Source of the DNA: Lachnospiraceae bacterium
GTDB taxonomy: Bacteria > Bacillota > Clostridia > Lachnospirales > Lachnospiraceae
Length of the DNA: 64,000 bases
Reading direction: 5' to 3'
Assembly: GCA_017470735.1 (NCBI GenBank)
Contig: JAFUYB010000050.1
Span: 35,077-99,076 of the forward strand
The position numbers and the translations under genes were made by a program. The stretch's first letter is position 1. Every line of letters starts with the position of its first letter. Shown here one piece after another: positions 53,018 to 61,575 of this stretch. The notes beneath the pieces were generated by a model that was not told where the DNA came from, made no database searches, and saw only the letters and a list, made by a program, of their open reading frames with translations.

Positions 53018-56000
53018 ATGAAAAATGATAAAGAGTATTTTGTTGGACTTGATATAGGAACTGATTCGGTTGGTTATGCTGTAACCGACGAAAGGTACAA
53101 ACTGATTAAGATTAAAGGTGAACCGGCATGGGGATCCCATTTGTTCGATGCGGCTAACCAATGCGCGGATAGACGCAGTTTTAGAACAGGGAGAAGAAGA
53201 CTTAATAGGCGTAAACAGAGAGTGGCATTAGCAGATGAGATATTTATGCCTGAGGTTGTAGGGATAGATCCGGATTTCTATGTAAGAAAAAAGGAAAGTG
53301 CACTTTATGCTGAAGATAGAACAGATCCGTCATCTGCATATCTGTATTTCAATGAAGGCAGCTTCGATGAGCGGGAATACTACCAAAAGTATCCTACCAT
53401 TCATCATCTTATTTGTGATCTTATGAATGATGAGGATACAGTGTTTGATATAAGGCTTATAAATATAGCTGTAGATTGGCTCGTGGCACATCGTGGACAT
53501 TTCTTGAGTGATGTCAGAGTGGATCATGTAGATAAGGTTCTTGACTTTGAAGTTATATATGATGGTTTTGTTTCATATTTTGATAATGAAGGATTGGATA
53601 TGCCTTGGGATAAGGTAGACGTCTCAAAGTTTGGAGGTATATTAAAGTCTAAGAAAACCATCAATTCGAAGAAAGCCGAACTCAAGGAGTTATTATATCC
53701 GAGCGGAATACCGGAGGATAATGACTATATAGTCAGCAGGAAAAAGCTTATTGACTTCCTGGCGGGAGGAAGTGTGAAATACAGTACTCTATTCCAAAAG
53801 GAGGATATAGAGGAAGACATATCTATGAAGATTAGTGACGATATGGATGTATTGCTTCCGCAGCTCGGAGATGATGCAGAGTTGATAGCGAAGATAGCCT
53901 TGATGTATGACTGGAGTGTGCTCTCGGATATTTTAGACCGCAGTACATGCATATCTGAAGCAAAGGTAAAGCAGTATGTACAGCACAGTGAAGATCTGAA
54001 GAAACTGAAAAGCTTTGTTAAAAAGTATGTACCTGAAAAGTACTATGAAGTATTTCGGGAAAGCGATGCCAATCTTAAGAATTATACCGCATATGCCTAT
54101 AATGTTAAGTATATAAAGAAGGGGAAAGTGCTTCCTAAAGGAAAAGCAAAGAGAGAGGAATTTTTGGCATATCTGAAGAAGACTCTTAAGCTTGATAAGC
54201 TTGTTATAGATGAATCGGATAAAGAGTTTTATGACGATATGGTTGAAAGAATAAATAACGGTACATTTCTTCCCAAGCAAGTGAATTCGGACAATAGAGT
54301 TATTCCGTACCAGCTCTATTATGCAGAGTTGATTCGGGTTTTAAAAAATGCGGCTAAGCATTATCCTTTCTTAAATGAAAAGGACAGTGAAGGCTATAGC
54401 AATACTGAAAAAATCTTATCGATTTTTGAGTTCAAGATTCCTTATTATGTTGGTCCGCTTCGCAAGGATAACAGTAAAATTGCATGGATAGTTCGAAGGT
54501 CAGAAGGGAAAATATATCCGTGGAACTTTGACGAGAAAGTTGATAGAGATAAAAGTGAAGATGCATTTATAGATCGTATGACTAATAAGTGCTCTTACCT
54601 TCCGGGCGAGGATGTACTTCCTAAATGGTCAACGGCTTATGCAGAGTTTACGGTGTTGAATGAGATAAACAATCTGAAGTGCAACGGAAAGCCTATATCT
54701 GTTGAAGCGAAGCAGGGAGTATTTGATGATCTTTTTATGAAGTTCGCGAAGGTTACTCCGAAACGGATTCGTGAATATATGCTCTCACGAGGATATATGC
54801 AGAAGGAAGATGAGCTTAGCGGGATTGATGTGACAATTAAGTCATCTCTTAAACCATATATTGATTTTAGAAGACTCCTTGCGGATAAGGTATTGACAAA
54901 GGATGAAGTTGACGAAATCGTAAAGCGAAGCACATATACTGAGGATAAAGTCAGATTCAGAAAATGGCTCAGAGATACATATCCAATGCTTACTGAAGAT
55001 GACTTTAAGTATGTCGGAAGACTTCAATATAGGGATTTTGGCCGTTTATCCTATAAATTTTTGTGTGGTATAACAGGTGCAAACAAAGAGACAGGTGAAT
55101 CCGGAAGTATAATGCATTTCTTGTGGGAAACAAATGACAATTTGATGCAGCTTTTGTCTGATAAGTATACTTTTACGGAAATCATAAGAGATGAGGTAAG
55201 AGAATACTACTCCGATCATCCCAGTACGATAAGTGATCAGCTTGAAGCTATGGGAATATCAAATGCTGTAAAGAGACCTGTAATCAGAACACTTGCGGTT
55301 GTAAAGGATGTTGTTTCGGCTATGGGGCATGCACCTAAGAAAATCTTTGTCGAGATGGCGAGAGGAGGCGTTGAGGAGCAAAAGAAGAAAAGAACCGTAA
55401 GTAGGAAAGAGCAGTTGATAGAACTGTATAAAACTGCTAAGGAGGATACAAAGGAGCTTGAAAAGGAACTTGAAACTATGGGAGATATGGCTAACAATAA
55501 GCTTCAGGCTGAGGCTCTGTATCTTTACTATATGCAGCTCGGAAAATGTATGTATTGCGGAAAGGCAATAGATGTAGGACAGATAAAGTCAACCACATAT
55601 AATGTGGATCATATATATCCTCAAAGTCTTATTAAGGATGATAGCGTTATGAATAACAAGGTTCTTGTTCATTCTGAAGAAAACGCAAATAAAAGCAATG
55701 AACTTCTTGATCCTTCAATTAGAGTTAAAATGTACCCGATGTGGAGGAACATGCTGGACAATAATCTGATTACAAAAGAGAAGTATTCAAGACTGATGAG
55801 AAGTACACCTTTCACAGAAGAAGAAAAGATGGGGTTCATCAACAGACAGTTAGTTGAGACCAGACAGTCTATGAAAGCAGTGACGCAGGTATTGCAAAAC
55901 ATTTATCCTAACACGGAGATTGTATATGTGAAAGCAAAACTTGCAGCAGATTTTAAACAAGAGTTTAAGCTTGCGCCAAAGTCAAGAATTATCAATGACC

Positions 56001-57094
56001 TTCATCACGCAAAGGATGCCTATCTGAATCTTGTTGCCGGAAATGTATACAATGAAAGATTTACAAAGAAATGGTTTAATGTGAATCGGGAGTATAGTTT
56101 AAAAACAAAGGCTTTGTTTGGCAAAGATCTTGTTCATGGGGATAAAGTAATATGGGATAGTAAAACCGATTTTGAAACAGTAAAGAGTACATATAGGAAA
56201 AACTGTATTCATCTAACAAGGTACGCTTTTTGTCAGAAAGGCGGATTGTTTGATCAGATGCCTCTGAAGAAAGGACAAGGCCAAGTTCAGTTAAAGAAAG
56301 GCATGGATATAGAAAAGTACGGAGGTTACAATAAGCCATCTGCAAGTTTTTTTGTGGTAGTACGCTACCTGAAGGGCGGAAAGAGGGAAGTGTCTTTTGT
56401 GCCGGTTGATCTTATGGTAAGCGATAAATTCCTAAATGATGAAGCCTTTGCAACAGACTATGTAAAGGGAGTACTAGAGGGAATGAATAGAAAAAAGATT
56501 GAAGCGGTTGAACTGCCTCTGGGTAAAAGGGTAGTTAAGATAAAGTCCGTGCTGTCTTTGGATGGATACAGGGTGTGGTTGAACGGGAAATCCAGTGGAG
56601 GATCAAGACTGCTGATAACAAGCGCTGAAAGTCTAGTGTTGTCAGATGAGAGTGTTAGGTATGTAAAAAAGATAGAAAACTATCTCGACAAGAAAAAGAA
56701 TAATCCATCGTTTAAGCATGATGCAGATAATGATGGTCTTTCTAAAGAAAAGAATATAATACTATACGATGAACTTACACATAAACTAGAAAACAAAAAA
56801 TATATCAATATGCCTGGAAATCAGTTTAAAACACTTGCCGGAGGAAGGAATATATTTGTTGATTTAGAATTTGATCTGCAATTACAAACGCTTTTATCGT
56901 GTATAACATTACTTAAGTCAGGCAGAACCGGAGGCTGTGATTTAAGGTCTATTGAAGGAAGTAAATCAAGCGGTGTTTTGGTTATGAGTGCCTCGTTGTC
57001 GAATTTCAAAGGTAAAGATATAAGAATAGTGGATTATTCTTCTTCAGGAATATTTGTAACCTCAACCAATAATCTCTTGGAATTAATGCGATGA
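53018..57094 (+). CDS. cas9: CRISPR-associated endonuclease Cas9 (type II-A)
   Basis: 1358 residues, close in length to Streptococcus pyogenes Cas9 (1368). RuvC-I GLDIGTDSVGYA (Asp12) is followed by an arginine-rich bridge helix (DRRSFRTGRRRLNRRKQR) and a large helical recognition lobe. RuvC-II is KKIFVEMARGG (Glu779). The HNH domain is CMYCGKAIDVG...VDHIYPQS (Asp864, His865; Asn889 by position), and RuvC-III is LHHAKDAYLN (His997, Asp1000). All catalytic residues are present. The C-terminal ~250 residues should bind the PAM. It cuts DNA matched by crRNA:tracrRNA. Codons are A+T-rich compared with the core genes. The stop overlaps cas1 (ATGA). Confidence 0.98.
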   Translation: MKNDKEYFVGLDIGTDSVGYAVTDERYKLIKIKGEPAWGSHLFDAANQCADRRSFRTGRRRLNRRKQRVALADEIFMPEVVGIDPDFYVRKKESALYAEDRTDPSSAYLYFNEGSFDEREYYQKYPTIHHLICDLMNDEDTVFDIRLINIAVDWLVAHRGHFLSDVRVDHVDKVLDFEVIYDGFVSYFDNEGLDMPWDKVDVSKFGGILKSKKTINSKKAELKELLYPSGIPEDNDYIVSRKKLIDFLAGGSVKYSTLFQKEDIEEDISMKISDDMDVLLPQLGDDAELIAKIALMYDWSVLSDILDRSTCISEAKVKQYVQHSEDLKKLKSFVKKYVPEKYYEVFRESDANLKNYTAYAYNVKYIKKGKVLPKGKAKREEFLAYLKKTLKLDKLVIDESDKEFYDDMVERINNGTFLPKQVNSDNRVIPYQLYYAELIRVLKNAAKHYPFLNEKDSEGYSNTEKILSIFEFKIPYYVGPLRKDNSKIAWIVRRSEGKIYPWNFDEKVDRDKSEDAFIDRMTNKCSYLPGEDVLPKWSTAYAEFTVLNEINNLKCNGKPISVEAKQGVFDDLFMKFAKVTPKRIREYMLSRGYMQKEDELSGIDVTIKSSLKPYIDFRRLLADKVLTKDEVDEIVKRSTYTEDKVRFRKWLRDTYPMLTEDDFKYVGRLQYRDFGRLSYKFLCGITGANKETGESGSIMHFLWETNDNLMQLLSDKYTFTEIIRDEVREYYSDHPSTISDQLEAMGISNAVKRPVIRTLAVVKDVVSAMGHAPKKIFVEMARGGVEEQKKKRTVSRKEQLIELYKTAKEDTKELEKELETMGDMANNKLQAEALYLYYMQLGKCMYCGKAIDVGQIKSTTYNVDHIYPQSLIKDDSVMNNKVLVHSEENANKSNELLDPSIRVKMYPMWRNMLDNNLITKEKYSRLMRSTPFTEEEKMGFINRQLVETRQSMKAVTQVLQNIYPNTEIVYVKAKLAADFKQEFKLAPKSRIINDLHHAKDAYLNLVAGNVYNERFTKKWFNVNREYSLKTKALFGKDLVHGDKVIWDSKTDFETVKSTYRKNCIHLTRYAFCQKGGLFDQMPLKKGQGQVQLKKGMDIEKYGGYNKPSASFFVVVRYLKGGKREVSFVPVDLMVSDKFLNDEAFATDYVKGVLEGMNRKKIEAVELPLGKRVVKIKSVLSLDGYRVWLNGKSSGGSRLLITSAESLVLSDESVRYVKKIENYLDKKKNNPSFKHDADNDGLSKEKNIILYDELTHKLENKKYINMPGNQFKTLAGGRNIFVDLEFDLQLQTLLSCITLLKSGRTGGCDLRSIEGSKSSGVLVMSASLSNFKGKDIRIVDYSSSGIFVTSTNNLLELMR

Positions 57095-57963
57095 GTTGGC
57101 GTGAAGTTGTTATATCTAATAGGTGCAAACTCGACTATAGTATGAATTACATGGTTATTCGGGGAGAGGAGACTAAGAGAATCCTTCTGGATGAGATTGC
57201 TGTGTTAATAATTGAGAATAATGCTGTTTCGATGACGGGTTGCCTCCTGTCTGCGCTTATGGATAAGAAGATAAAAGTCATAATATGTGATTCCAGACAT
57301 AATCCGGAAGCGGAGCTTGTTCCGTATTATGGTGCGCATAATGATTCCTTGAGGATAAAACAGCAAATCAGTTGGAGCAAAGAAAGCAAAGAAAGAGTAT
57401 GGACAAGGATAGTTAAGGAAAAGATACGCAATCAGTCAGTTCATCTCAATATGTTGGGATGCATAGATGAGGCAAGACTTCTTAAGAACTATATAAAGGA
57501 TATAGAGCCAGGAGACATTACAAATCGAGAGGGACATGCTGCAAAAGTGTATTTTAACGCAATATTCGGTATGAAATTCTCACGAAGTGATGATAGTAAT
57601 GCTATCAACCACGCTTTGGACTATGGTTATGCGATAGTGCTATCTGCATTTAACAGAGAAGTGACGAGCAATGGTTATCTTACTCAGCTTGGATTAGAGC
57701 ATGACAACCAGTTCAATCATTTCAATCTGAGCTGTGACTTGATGGAGCCGTTTAGGATACTTGTAGATATGGAAGTAAAGCAGATGAACATAGCCGGGTT
57801 CTCTAAAGAAGAGAAGCATTCATTGTTGGAGATGCTTAACAAACCTTATAAAATACAGGGGTAGGATCAGACGATGCTTAATGCTATACGGTTATATACG
57901 AAAAGTGTGTTTGATGCAATCAGTGATGATAATGAGCACTTGATAAAGTTTGTGGAGATATGA
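57091..57963 (+). pseudogene. cas1: cas1 with in-frame TAG at codon 258 (adaptation integrase)
   Basis: Cas1 with Cas2 inserts new spacers at the leader end of the array. The first open stretch, 57091-57864, encodes 257 residues with the metal ligands in NREGHAAKVYF, LGLEHDNQFNHFN and DLMEPFRILVD. It ends at TAG (57862-57864). The same frame continues through DQTMLNAIRLYTKSVFDAIS to a TGA at 57961-57963 that overlaps the cas2 ATG. The full frame is 290 codons, the normal Cas1 length. The C-terminal helix region typical of type II Cas1 is therefore behind the stop. Either the gene is broken, or read-through or re-initiation occurs, or this is a sequence error. Confidence 0.9.
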
Positions 57964-58280
57964 GTTATAGATTTATGAGAGTGGTTGTGTTTTTTGATCT
58001 TCCCACGATAACGGACAAAGATAAGAAAGAATATAGAAGATTTCGGAAACTCCTTATTAGGAATGGCTTTGTGATGATGCAGGAGTCGGTCTATGTAAAG
58101 ATGGTTCTGAACCAGACTGTACAGAATTCGGTGATCAAGTTGTTGAAGAAGTCACGGTCGGCAAATGGGTTGGTACAAGCTCTTATTGTTACCGAAAAGC
58201 AGTTTTCTAATATTGTTAATATTGCAGGGAAGTTCGAGACGAATGTTGTTGATACTGATGAGAGGCTTGTAATACTATGA
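57960..58280 (+). CDS. cas2: CRISPR-associated protein Cas2
   Basis: 106 residues, ferredoxin-like fold. Recognised by RFMRVVVFFDLPTITDKDKKEYRRFRKLLIRNGFVMMQESVY, with the conserved aspartate in FFDLP. It bridges two Cas1 dimers in spacer integration. The ATG overlaps the original cas1 stop (ATGA). Because of the TAG 99 bases earlier, ribosomes finishing at the premature stop would no longer be delivered to this start, which may lower Cas2 and Csn2. Confidence 0.95.
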   Translation: MSYRFMRVVVFFDLPTITDKDKKEYRRFRKLLIRNGFVMMQESVYVKMVLNQTVQNSVIKLLKKSRSANGLVQALIVTEKQFSNIVNIAGKFETNVVDTDERLVIL

Positions 58281-58942
58281 GATTGACCACATCGCTCTTT
58301 CAAGGTGAGATAGAAATATATAATAGTGATGTTACTAACCTTGTCATAGAGAATCCGACTGTTATGAGGAAATTGGTTGAAGATATATATAATCAGACTG
58401 AAGGTGGAGATGGAGAGGTTATTCTTTTTGATCATGATAGGATTGTAAAGATGTCAAAAAGCGTAGAACTGGTAACAACCCTGTTTCCTTTTGGTGTTAA
58501 TGAAAAGAGATTGTTAACCAAACTGTGTTCTATACTTGAGAAGGAAGCAGTGAATGAAAAGAATTATCTGGATACGATGGAATTGCTTGCGGAGATGGAG
58601 AAATATCTTATGTTACTTGCTGAACTGTTTCCCTGCTCTGTGTCGTTTCAAAACATAAATATTGCTTCGATCATCAAAGCATCAGGACTGACAATAGTTG
58701 ATGACAGTACAAAGGGCATTGAAAGAGTCTTTAATTATATGAATATAGTGAGAGATCTTTTGGGAGAGAAGCTTTTTATATTTGTTAATTTAAGAGCGTT
58801 CTTCAATAGTGAGGATTTATCATTGTTTGTAGATACGGTATTAGCTCATGAGTTTCATGTTTTGTTGATTGATAACAAAGAAGGTGATAAAATCAATAAT
58901 ATCCATAGAATTACTGTGGATAATGATCTTTGCGTGTTTTAA
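58277..58942 (+). CDS. csn2: CRISPR-associated protein Csn2 (type II-A)
   Basis: 221 residues. Csn2 forms a tetrameric ring that slides on DNA ends and joins Cas1-Cas2-Cas9 during spacer capture; its presence assigns the locus to subtype II-A. Family features: it starts RLTTSLFQGEIEIYNSDVTNLVIENPTVMRKLV and has EVILFDHDRIVKMSKSVELVTTLFPFGVNEKRLL, then LGEKLFIFVNLRAFFNSEDL near the end. The ATG overlaps the cas2 stop (ATGA). The array leader starts right after its stop. Confidence 0.93.
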   Translation: MRLTTSLFQGEIEIYNSDVTNLVIENPTVMRKLVEDIYNQTEGGDGEVILFDHDRIVKMSKSVELVTTLFPFGVNEKRLLTKLCSILEKEAVNEKNYLDTMELLAEMEKYLMLLAELFPCSVSFQNINIASIIKASGLTIVDDSTKGIERVFNYMNIVRDLLGEKLFIFVNLRAFFNSEDLSLFVDTVLAHEFHVLLIDNKEGDKINNIHRITVDNDLCVF

Positions 58943-58991
58943 GTGATCTGAATTTATGCGACAGTTTGTAGGGCTGTTTCTCAAATTTGAG
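58943..58991 (+). promoter_or_regulatory. CRISPR leader with ATTTGAG anchoring sequence
   Basis: The 49 bases between csn2 and the first repeat. Its last bases are ATTTGAG, identical to the leader-anchoring sequence that directs spacer insertion in Streptococcus type II-A systems. Here the anchor is part of a perfect palindrome CTCAAATTTGAG (58980-58991). I see no strong promoter in the leader; transcription may run through from cas genes. Confidence 0.8.
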
Positions 58992-59682
58992 GTTTGAGAG
59001 TAGTGTGAATTCAGAGGGTACTGAAACTGATGATATAGATATAGTGCATGATGTGAGTTTGAGAGTAGTGTGAATTCAGAGGGTACTGAAACTGTATCTG
59101 CCCATATCGTTATAGTTCCTGCGTTTGAGAGTAGTGTGAATTCAGAGGGTACTGAAACCTGCGCTTTTTCGGACGCATAATTAACATTGTTTGAGAGTAG
59201 TGTGAATTCAGAGGGTACTGAAACCTTGCGCTGCTGTCGTAAAGTCTGCAACCGTTTGAGAGTAGTGTGAATTCAGAGGGTACTGAAACGGGATTCCTGG
59301 AGCTTGCACATCTCCAGCAGTTTGAGAGTAGTGTGAATTCAGAGGGTACTGAAACCACGGTCTTTTTCGTTAACATAGCGCCGTGTTTGAGAGTAGTGTG
59401 AATTCAGAGGGTACTGAAACGCATGGGATCTGATTGCCTGGAAGCTCTACGTTTGAGAGTAGTGTGAATTCAGAGGGTACTGAAACACATAATGAAACAA
59501 AGACCGAGGAACACATGTTTGAGAGTAGTGTGAATTCAGAGGGTACTGAAACACCCTCATCCGCAAGCCGTCAAGGACTGGGTTTGAGAGTAGTGTGAAT
59601 TCAGAGGGTACTGAAACTATCAGAGCCATGGAAGCCTCTGCCAATGGTTTGAGAGTAGTGTGAATTCAGAGGGTACTGAAAG
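58992..59682 (+). CRISPR. Type II-A CRISPR array, 11 repeats and 10 spacers
   Basis: 36-base repeats starting GTTTGAGAGTAGTGTG and ending GAGGGTACTGAAAC. Starts are at 58992, 59057, 59123, 59189, 59254, 59320, 59385, 59451, 59517, 59582 and 59647. Spacers are 29 or 30 bases. All repeats are identical except the last, whose final C is G. The polarity is leader-proximal at csn2. The repeat pairs with the anti-repeat of the tracrRNA at 52952-52977. No spacer visibly matches elsewhere in this window. Spacer targets cannot be judged without a database. Confidence 0.98.
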
Positions 59683-59711
59683 TCAGATAATAACTGTCGG
59701 TAGTAGAGGAG
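59682..59711 (+). repeat. Dispersed repeat, copy B (directly after the array)
   Basis: 30 bases matching 26720-26749 of the rpsE leader at 28 positions. It begins at the mutated last base of the terminal CRISPR repeat, so the array's distal end joins this sequence directly. Confidence 0.7.
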
Positions 59712-59747
59712 AAAGCCTATGCATGACGATGATGATTTTGGGCGGAT

Positions 59748-59930
59748 ATGTGGTTTATCGAAACATATAACTGCATGAAAGCAGAAGATGAGCTGAAAGC
59801 CCAACTGAAAAGGGAAAGAAAAGCTCAAAAGAAAGCAAAGAGAAAAGAAAAGACAGAACGCACTATGACAGATGAAGAAATTTTGATATTTGCTGCGGAA
59901 TGCAATAAAAGCGAAGACCAATTATCTTAG
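59748..59930 (+). CDS. 60-residue lysine-rich small protein
   Basis: MWFIETYNCMKAEDELKAQL, then a very basic helical stretch (KRERKAQKKAKRKEKTER) and an acidic end. An ATG at 59775 is an alternative start. Small basic proteins of this kind are common in plasmid or phage-derived segments. No recognised family, and it may be a remnant. Confidence 0.4.
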   Translation: MWFIETYNCMKAEDELKAQLKRERKAQKKAKRKEKTERTMTDEEILIFAAECNKSEDQLS

Positions 59931-60041
59931 CATCACAACTTTATGAGTAAAACGCTATCCGTGTTTATAGAGGATTTTGTATATGGTGGGGAAAGTGAAG
60001 CACAGAAAAATCCGAAGGTGAAAGCGAGGAGGAAAAAGATA

Positions 60042-60202
60042 ATGACTAACACACAAGCATGGGATTATGCAGTAGCATGATAAAGGTGGACGGGCTGGAA
60101 CCGACACAGGAATTTAAGGAATATATCAAAAAGAAAAAGCGTGGCGAGGTTACAATGGCCGATATAAAGCAATACCTTGATAAGAAATGTAAGGTGAAAG
60201 AG
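60042..60202 (+). pseudogene. VbhA-like antitoxin, frameshifted
   Basis: The start MTNTQAWDYAV is in one frame and MIKVDGLEPTQEFKEYIKKK with RGEVTMADIKQYLDKKCKVKE is in the next. Removing one base's worth of shift near 60075 joins them into a typical small antitoxin of the VbhA type that accompanies Fic toxins. The upstream open frame from 59943 (MSKTLSVFIEDFVYGG...) runs into it and is probably another remnant. No intact product is expected. Confidence 0.65.
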
Positions 60203-60645
60203 GATGCAGAAGCAGACTATGTGACATACCGACTGAAAGAGATTGCGATAAATCCATTGCCAGGAGACTAATGACTATGCTCATCTCCTGCAAATGCACA
60301 AATACATCTTTCAGGATTTATATGAATGGGCAGGACAGCAGGACAGCAACGCAAGGACAACTGTTACTTTCTGCTGTCAGTATGCAGATAGAGTGGGGCT
60401 GAATCCGAATAGAGAACTGTTTGAGGATAATGCACAATATGTCAGGACAGCATTGGTCACCTATAATGCTGTCTTTGATGATATGGGAGATATTTCAAAG
60501 CCGGAATACCTTGTTCGAAAGGAATATGGGCTCATCTGTTGGCAGACTTTTGAGGAAAATGTACGAATCCGGGGAAATCCGTTCGTCAGAAGAATTCAAG
60601 GAGGCATTAAAAAATGTGTTACATAATAGCGAAAGATGCTTTTAA
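60203..60645 (+). pseudogene. Fic-family toxin remnant with several single-base frameshifts
   Basis: YRLKEIAINPLPGD is followed by TAATGAC; dropping one A gives PLPGDYDYAHLLQMHKY and IFQDLYEWAGQ, a typical Fic N-terminal region. The later part reads QYADRVGLNPNRELFEDNAQ and YVRTALVTYNAVFDDMGD. Near 60553 a missing T would restore LLADFLRKMYESGEIRSSEE in the next frame. The HPFX(D/E)GN(G/K)R catalytic motif of Fic AMP-transferases is absent, so the gene is deleted internally as well as frameshifted. It is fused to the end of the antitoxin remnant. Confidence 0.6.
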
Positions 60646-60833
60646 GGAGCATAGCTTACAGAATGAAGCATGGGCCAGGTCTTGTTACACTAAAAAAGGA
60701 AACAGGGGCACTAGTTGACGGAAAGAGGATACAGATGGTCACGGTCAGCAGGCTGTCGGCATACGGGGAATATGGACCGTACACGATCGTCAGTGACTCA
60801 GAAAGCTTCAAGAGGGCGGCGACAGCTTTATAA
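60614..60833 (+). pseudogene. Small conserved protein (DUF6718-like), probably frameshifted
   Basis: MCYIIAKDAFKEHSLQN starts in one frame; KHGPGLVTLKKETGALVDGK then RIQMVTVSRLSAYGEYGPYT continue in another after about 60660. Together they resemble a family of ~75-residue proteins beginning MCYIIAKD and containing VTISRPSAYGEYxPY that I associate with Lachnospiraceae mobile regions (DUF6718 from memory). The second frame alone could still give a 65-residue product from an ATG at 60636. Confidence 0.5.
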
Positions 60834-60851
60834 TAAAATATGATCAGGGAT

Positions 60852-60881
60852 CCCTTTCCGAATAGCGGAAGGGCTCTTTTT
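60852..60881 (+). terminator. Intrinsic terminator
   Basis: CCCTTTCCG pairs with CGGAAGGG (one bulged T) around AATAG, followed by CTCTTTTTATT. It closes the decayed cluster. Bases 60882-61225 contain no gene that I can recognise. Confidence 0.75.
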
Positions 60882-61225
60882 ATTGGATTCGAAATCCAAT
60901 AATACCACTGGCGATGCCAGTGTATTCCCAAAAAGCTTTAGCTTCAAGCTTGTTCTAGCCTCTTTTCGTATTCGACTTGTTGTAAATGGAAAAGATAAAG
61001 GAGAAAAATCGTTACTATTTACAGAAAAATGACTAATCAGATATAACAATTCATACAGCAGTATAAATGGCTTAAAATCAAGAGTTCAGGCCAGGTTTCA
61101 AAGAATGACAGCCTGCACAAAAAGCAGTCCTTCTTTGAAAACCGACCTAAACGTTTATTTTACGCTGTTTCTTCAGTTGTATTAAATATTATATCTGCTA
61201 AATACATTTTCCGTGAATAGTAACC

Positions 61226-61444
61226 TATGGCAGCCTGCGTCCCGGATATGATACAAAGGATTCGACGTTTGGCTGGTTTGCAGTGGGTGATGATAAAAAG
61301 TGTGCGAATGTTGTCGGTGGGCGCGAAACATCAAAGCCATCGGAAGCACATAAACATATGCCCGACTGTCCAAAGTGGCTGCTTCCGGAGACGAAGGAAG
61401 AGTGGAAACGGCTCTGTCAGAAGCTTTCGGAGATGGCATACTGA
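61226..61444 (+). pseudogene. C-terminal remnant of an unrecognised protein
   Basis: An open frame without a start codon reads YGSLRPGYDTKDSTFGWFAV, then HKHMPDCPKWLLPETKEEWK and a stop at 61442-61444. The composition (tryptophans, cysteines, charged end) looks like a real protein C-terminus rather than chance. The in-frame TGA just upstream removes any start. Another frame across the same bases lacks these features. Confidence 0.4.
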
Positions 61445-61516
61445 CACTCTGAACGCGCATGCCCAGGGGGCTGAACAATTAAATGCAGAGCAACCGTAGA
61501 AAAAATACGGCAGCGC

Positions 61517-61545
61517 TTGATTTTTTCTTCGGAGCCGGATATACT
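61517..61545 (+). promoter_or_regulatory. Promoter of the ATPase/Toprim cassette
   Basis: TTGATT, a 17-base spacer, TATACT. It lies 30 bases before the chosen ATPase start and downstream of an in-frame ATG at 61483, which supports the later start. Confidence 0.7.
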
Positions 61546-61575
61546 AAAGAAAAAACGACATGGAGAGTGATTGTC

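Noticed and set aside
24344..57864. Idea that TAG is a sense codon (suppressed) in this genome, which would make cas1 intact
   Set aside because: Several core genes (rplX, rpsH, scfA) end with TAG at the expected length, so TAG works as a stop. Local read-through at cas1 cannot be excluded, but general recoding is unlikely.
58841..59921. Minus-strand ORFs across the CRISPR array with repeated VSVPSEFTLLSN
   Set aside because: They are translations of the CRISPR repeats; the periodic peptide simply reflects the 65-66-base unit.
61227..61499. 90-codon ORF starting MAACVPDMIQ
   Set aside because: The neighbouring frame (61226-61444) reads much more like protein, so this frame is treated as a shadow.
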